This document shows, in pieces, positions 61,240-64,000 of a stretch of 64,000 nt of DNA; within the stretch, counting starts at the first letter, position 1, and every line of letters starts with the position of its first letter. Location: NCBI GenBank assembly GCA_029071325.1, contig JAIEAP010000042.1, forward strand, positions 186,001 through 250,000. The letters run 5' to 3'. The position numbers were made by a program, and so were the translations under genes. Under the pieces are notes generated by a model. The model saw only the letters and a program-made list of their open reading frames with translations, ran no database searches and was not told the origin of the DNA. Source of the DNA: Lachnospiraceae bacterium (GTDB taxonomy: Bacteria; Bacillota; Clostridia; Lachnospirales; Lachnospiraceae).

Positions 61240-63252
61240 CTATCCAAACATGGCAAGGAATTCATCCTCCGAAATGATAGGTATTCCCAGAGATTTGGCC
61301 TTCTGATTCTTGGATGACGTAGATGCGGCATCGTTATTCACAAGGTAATTCGTTTTCCCTGACACGCTTCCCGTAACGCTTCCGTTCTCTTTCTGTACAT
61401 ACTCCTTAAATGCATTACGGTTCGCGAAATGATGTACGTCGCCTGTGATCACGAAGGTAAGCCCCTCACATCTGCCGCCTTTAGTAATTTTGGGTTCCAC
61501 CTGCTCAATATCCAGTTCCTGTAACAACCGGTCAAATACCCGACGATTGTTCTCATCAGCATACCAGTCCACAATGGAATTCGAGCGTTCCGGACCAATT
61601 CCGTCAACATCTTCAAAGCCGCTGCCTTCCTCTAACCGGGTCAGAAATCCCTGATACCCCACAGCATCCACAATCTTTTTCGCCGCATCCGTTCCCACTA
61701 ACGGGATGCACAGGGCATAAATAAGATGTACCGGACTTCCATGACGGCTCTTCTCAATCGCAGCAAGCATGTTATCGCAGGACTTGTCTCCGAATCCCTC
61801 CAGATTCCTTATCTCATCGCTGTGCTCATGCAGACGGTACACATCCGCAAAATCAGAAATATAACCAAGATTCATAAATCTCAGCATGGTCTGAATGGAC
61901 AAGCCGTCAATATCCATCCCCGTTTTACTGACAAAACGGGTAAATTTCTTCACATGCTTGGCAGTGCAGTCTGGATTGGTGCAATGCAGCGTTTTTGTTC
62001 CGCTGTTTTCGCTGACATGTATTTCCGTCCGGGCATGGCATACCGGGCAGCTGTCCGGTATCTCAAATTTACCCTGGGCAGATTTTACCGCGACACATTT
62101 CGGAATGATCTTATTGGCCTTAATGACTTCCATACGGGTCTGTCCGTCGGCTCCGATGCCCAGACGCTCCATCTCGCTGATGTTACACAGGGAAGCCCTG
62201 CTCACTGTGGTTCCCTCCAACTGCACCGGCTCAAATACCGCCACAGGAGAAATCGTAGACGCAGCACAGGACCATTCCACATACAAAAGCTCTGTCTCTG
62301 CCGACACATCCTGCCACTTAAAAGCATATCCTCCTCTGGTGGCGTGATGTCCCGTCACGGAACCTGATCTGGCATAAGCATCATCCTCGTAACAGATGAC
62401 AAGACCATCCACCGGCAGTTCCATTTCTCCCTGTTCCACACGATTCGTCCATCTCGCCACCGTTTCAGGAAGGGAGAATGCATCTGTGCGCTCCCGCTCC
62501 ACCGTGGTAAAGCCCAGCTTATCCAGATAATCCATACGCGCTCCCCAGGAATCCAACTCCTCATCCACATGCACCAGCGTGAATGCGTGAAACTGTATGT
62601 GCCGTTCTTTTACTTTGTCCAGATTGCTCTTATCCAGTCCCAGTGTACCGGAAGCCAGATTCCTGGGATTGGCATATTTGCCGTCTTCTGCTTCTATAGT
62701 TGCATTGATCCTGGCAAATTCAGGATAAGAAATCGCCGCCTCACCCCGCACCACCAAATGTCCCTGATATTCTATTTTGTGCGGCACTCCGTAAATGGCA
62801 GACTTCATAAAAGTAATATTGCTGCCCGTTGTCCCGTTTCCTCTGGTTACAATCTTGTGCAGCCGTCCCTTATCATACGTCAGTACCAGAGTCAGCCCAT
62901 CCAGCTTCCAGGACAACCACACTGGCATGTTTCCTGCCCATTCCTGCAGATCCTCTATCCTTTTAGTTTTTGCCAGGGAAAGCGCAGGGAACTCATGTAA
63001 TTCCCGGTCACCCCCACTGTCAGAACCGACGTTTTGCGTAGGACTGTCCGGCAGGATGTATCCCGTTGCCGCTTCCAGTTCTGACAACTCATCAAAAAGA
63101 GCATCCCACTCATAGTTAGACATTTTCTCATCCCGCCCGTTGTAATAAGCATCCGATGCCTCATTCAACTGTGCCGCAATCGTCTCTATCCGCTTCTTTT
63201 CCTCCACAGTTATACGCCCTTCCTGTAGCGTCCCGCTGTCAAGTCCGCTCAT
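61240..63252 (-). CDS. ligA: NAD+-dependent DNA ligase, divergent
   Basis: This protein of 670 residues has the full LigA layout: Ia domain, adenylation domain with the nucleotidyl-lysine (KLDG, Lys116), OB fold, Cys4 zinc finger (C402, C405, C424, C429), HhH region (EGFGDKS; VDGIGPERS) and a C-terminal BRCT domain. Several normally fixed residues differ. The Glu two before the catalytic Lys is Ser114. Motif IV, normally DGxVxK, reads DGLVIC, with Cys287 for Lys. The Ia NMN-binding residues are changed (YYN for YH, NYEWD for DxEYD). Motif V (AFKWQ) is intact. It could be a second, specialised ligase. ATG 63252 lies 12 bp after GAGAGG and overlaps the pseudouridine synthase gene; ATG 63264 is an alternative. 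Confidence 0.82.
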   Translation of the reverse strand: MSGLDSGTLQEGRITVEEKKRIETIAAQLNEASDAYYNGRDEKMSNYEWDALFDELSELEAATGYILPDSPTQNVGSDSGGDRELHEFPALSLAKTKRIEDLQEWAGNMPVWLSWKLDGLTLVLTYDKGRLHKIVTRGNGTTGSNITFMKSAIYGVPHKIEYQGHLVVRGEAAISYPEFARINATIEAEDGKYANPRNLASGTLGLDKSNLDKVKERHIQFHAFTLVHVDEELDSWGARMDYLDKLGFTTVERERTDAFSLPETVARWTNRVEQGEMELPVDGLVICYEDDAYARSGSVTGHHATRGGYAFKWQDVSAETELLYVEWSCAASTISPVAVFEPVQLEGTTVSRASLCNISEMERLGIGADGQTRMEVIKANKIIPKCVAVKSAQGKFEIPDSCPVCHARTEIHVSENSGTKTLHCTNPDCTAKHVKKFTRFVSKTGMDIDGLSIQTMLRFMNLGYISDFADVYRLHEHSDEIRNLEGFGDKSCDNMLAAIEKSRHGSPVHLIYALCIPLVGTDAAKKIVDAVGYQGFLTRLEEGSGFEDVDGIGPERSNSIVDWYADENNRRVFDRLLQELDIEQVEPKITKGGRCEGLTFVITGDVHHFANRNAFKEYVQKENGSVTGSVSGKTNYLVNNDAASTSSKNQKAKSLGIPIISEDEFLAMFG

Positions 63253-64000
63253 CTTTATGCCCATCCTCTCGTCTTTTCTTATTTTGCCTTGTGCGGCTTC
63301 TTACTCCGTTATGTTGTTCATTCCTGTCACGATCTTTGACTGTCACCGTTTCATTGGAAGAATGCTCAATCATACGGTACAGAACCTTCCGTTCCGCTAT
63401 AGTCACATCCCGCCATTTTCCCTGTTCCAGATCACCCAGTTCAATATTCATGACCCGGATACGCTTAAGCTTTACCACACGATAACCGAAATATGCACAC
63501 ATACGGCGGATCTGACGGTTATATCCCTGAGTCAGAATAATCGAAAAAGATTTTTGATCAATCCGCCGAAGACTGCAGGGCCTTGTCACCACCTGAAGTT
63601 CCTTCAGAGGAACTCCCTTTGCCATTCCAGCCAGAAAGTCATCCGTCACTCTCCGATCCACCGTCACTTCATATTCCTTCTCATGACAATTCCCCGAACG
63701 CATCATGCGGTTGACAATATCTCCCTGATTTGTCATGAGGATCAGACCCTCCGAATCTTTGTCCAGCCGTCCTATCGGATAGATCCGTTTTGGATAATTG
63801 ATATAGTCTACAATATTATCGCCTTCCTTTCGCGCGCTTGTACACACGATGCCCACCGGCTTGTGGAATGCAAGCAAAACAGGCTCCTCCTCCCGAAAGA
63901 TCTCCTGTCCTCTGACCTTGACATGCTGACCGGGCGCCACCTTGTCTCCCATCTGGGCAGTCTTGCCGTCAATGGTCACTTCTCCTCTGCCGATCAGACC
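63239..64000 (-). CDS. RluF/RsuA-family 23S rRNA pseudouridine synthase (N-terminus cut by window edge)
   Basis: This enzyme isomerises uridine to pseudouridine in rRNA. The frame is open to position 64000, where the tail of an S4 domain is visible (GEVTIDGKTAQMGDKVAPGQHVKV). The catalytic Asp lies in YPIGRLDKDSEGLILMTNQG. The GYNRQIRRMCAYFGYRVVKLKRIRV block matches the RluF/RsuA/RluB/RluE group and favours RluF. A basic, low-complexity tail (RSRTRQNKKRREDGHKDERT) ends the protein. At least 253 residues are present; perhaps 20-40 are missing at the N-terminus. Confidence 0.9.
   Translation of the reverse strand, partial: GLIGRGEVTIDGKTAQMGDKVAPGQHVKVRGQEIFREEEPVLLAFHKPVGIVCTSARKEGDNIVDYINYPKRIYPIGRLDKDSEGLILMTNQGDIVNRMMRSGNCHEKEYEVTVDRRVTDDFLAGMAKGVPLKELQVVTRPCSLRRIDQKSFSIILTQGYNRQIRRMCAYFGYRVVKLKRIRVMNIELGDLEQGKWRDVTIAERKVLYRMIEHSSNETVTVKDRDRNEQHNGVRSRTRQNKKRREDGHKDERT

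Noticed and set aside
1-64000. CRISPR arrays, rRNA genes, IS elements or prophage
   Set aside because: No regularly spaced direct repeats, no rRNA-like stretches, no transposase or phage-type proteins were found on reading either strand.

Overview
The window is about 64 kb of bacterial chromosome with housekeeping character. It most resembles a spore-forming anaerobic Firmicute of the Lachnospiraceae/Clostridia type. Reasons visible in the sequence are: spo0A and spoIVB next to recN and argR; AGGAGG-type ribosome binding sites; a GGGtGRT/NifU-like Fe-S gene pair; QueH instead of QueG; an archaeal/fungal-type aspartate-semialdehyde dehydrogenase; a DUF5688 protein; and NusG_II and Gx-transporter genes. 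No prophage, insertion sequence, CRISPR array, rRNA or integrase was seen. The species cannot be named from the sequence alone.

Layout. 1-5.6 kb (minus strand): a cell-wall pair (transpeptidase PBP and SEDS glycosyltransferase), a U32 peptidase and zapA with its own promoter. 5.6-12.6 kb (minus): one compact operon, proB, DUF896, 5-formyl-THF cyclo-ligase, proA, miaB, NusG_II, Gx transporter, ruvA, ruvB. 12.7-14.5 kb: Na+/phosphate cotransporter, divergent from a domain-permuted GH3 glycosidase (14.7-17.0 kb, plus). 17-19.2 kb: ECF sigma factor with a membrane-anchored presumed anti-sigma factor. 19.5-21.2 kb: GGGtGRT and NifU-like pair. 21.4-24.4 kb: ABC exporter and a hexapeptide-repeat protein. 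24.4-30.1 kb: a long topoisomerase III with four C-terminal zinc-type repeats, an ATPase with a degenerate P-loop and an M23 peptidase. 30.3-33.6 kb: asd, argH, queH.

33.6-35.2 kb (plus): a two-gene SsuBC/TauBC-type importer lacking a binding protein. 35.2-38.4 kb (minus): DHH phosphoesterase, GH13 neopullulanase-type enzyme and a small membrane protein. 38.5-39.0 kb: a tRNA operon Thr(CGU)-Ala(CGC)-Pro(GGG) with promoter and terminator. 39-40.1 kb: lipoprotein. 40.4-44.7 kb (plus): XRE-cupin regulator plus potABCD (spermidine/putrescine import). Then a 21-bp inverted repeat, a DUF5688 protein and glgA. 47.5-58.4 kb (minus): the classic Firmicute cluster nusB-xseA-xseB-ispA-dxs-tlyA-nadK-argR-recN-spoIVB-spo0A. 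58.5-64 kb: an Asp23 protein, a lipoprotein beta-carbonic anhydrase, an unknown protein, metA (acetyl-type by Glu111), a divergent NAD+-dependent DNA ligase and an RluF-like pseudouridine synthase cut by the window edge.

Functional themes are amino-acid synthesis (proline, arginine, aspartate/methionine), DNA repair and recombination, isoprenoids, cell wall and division, storage glucan metabolism and sporulation. No clearly new multi-gene system stands out. The strongest leads are the GGGtGRT/NifU-like module, the DNA ligase whose nucleotide-binding residues are altered, the degenerate ATPase beside topB, and the importer without a binding protein. Coordinates come from reading the sequence. 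Start codons were adjusted to the best ribosome binding site. All functional statements rest on recognised motifs and family knowledge, not on database searches.
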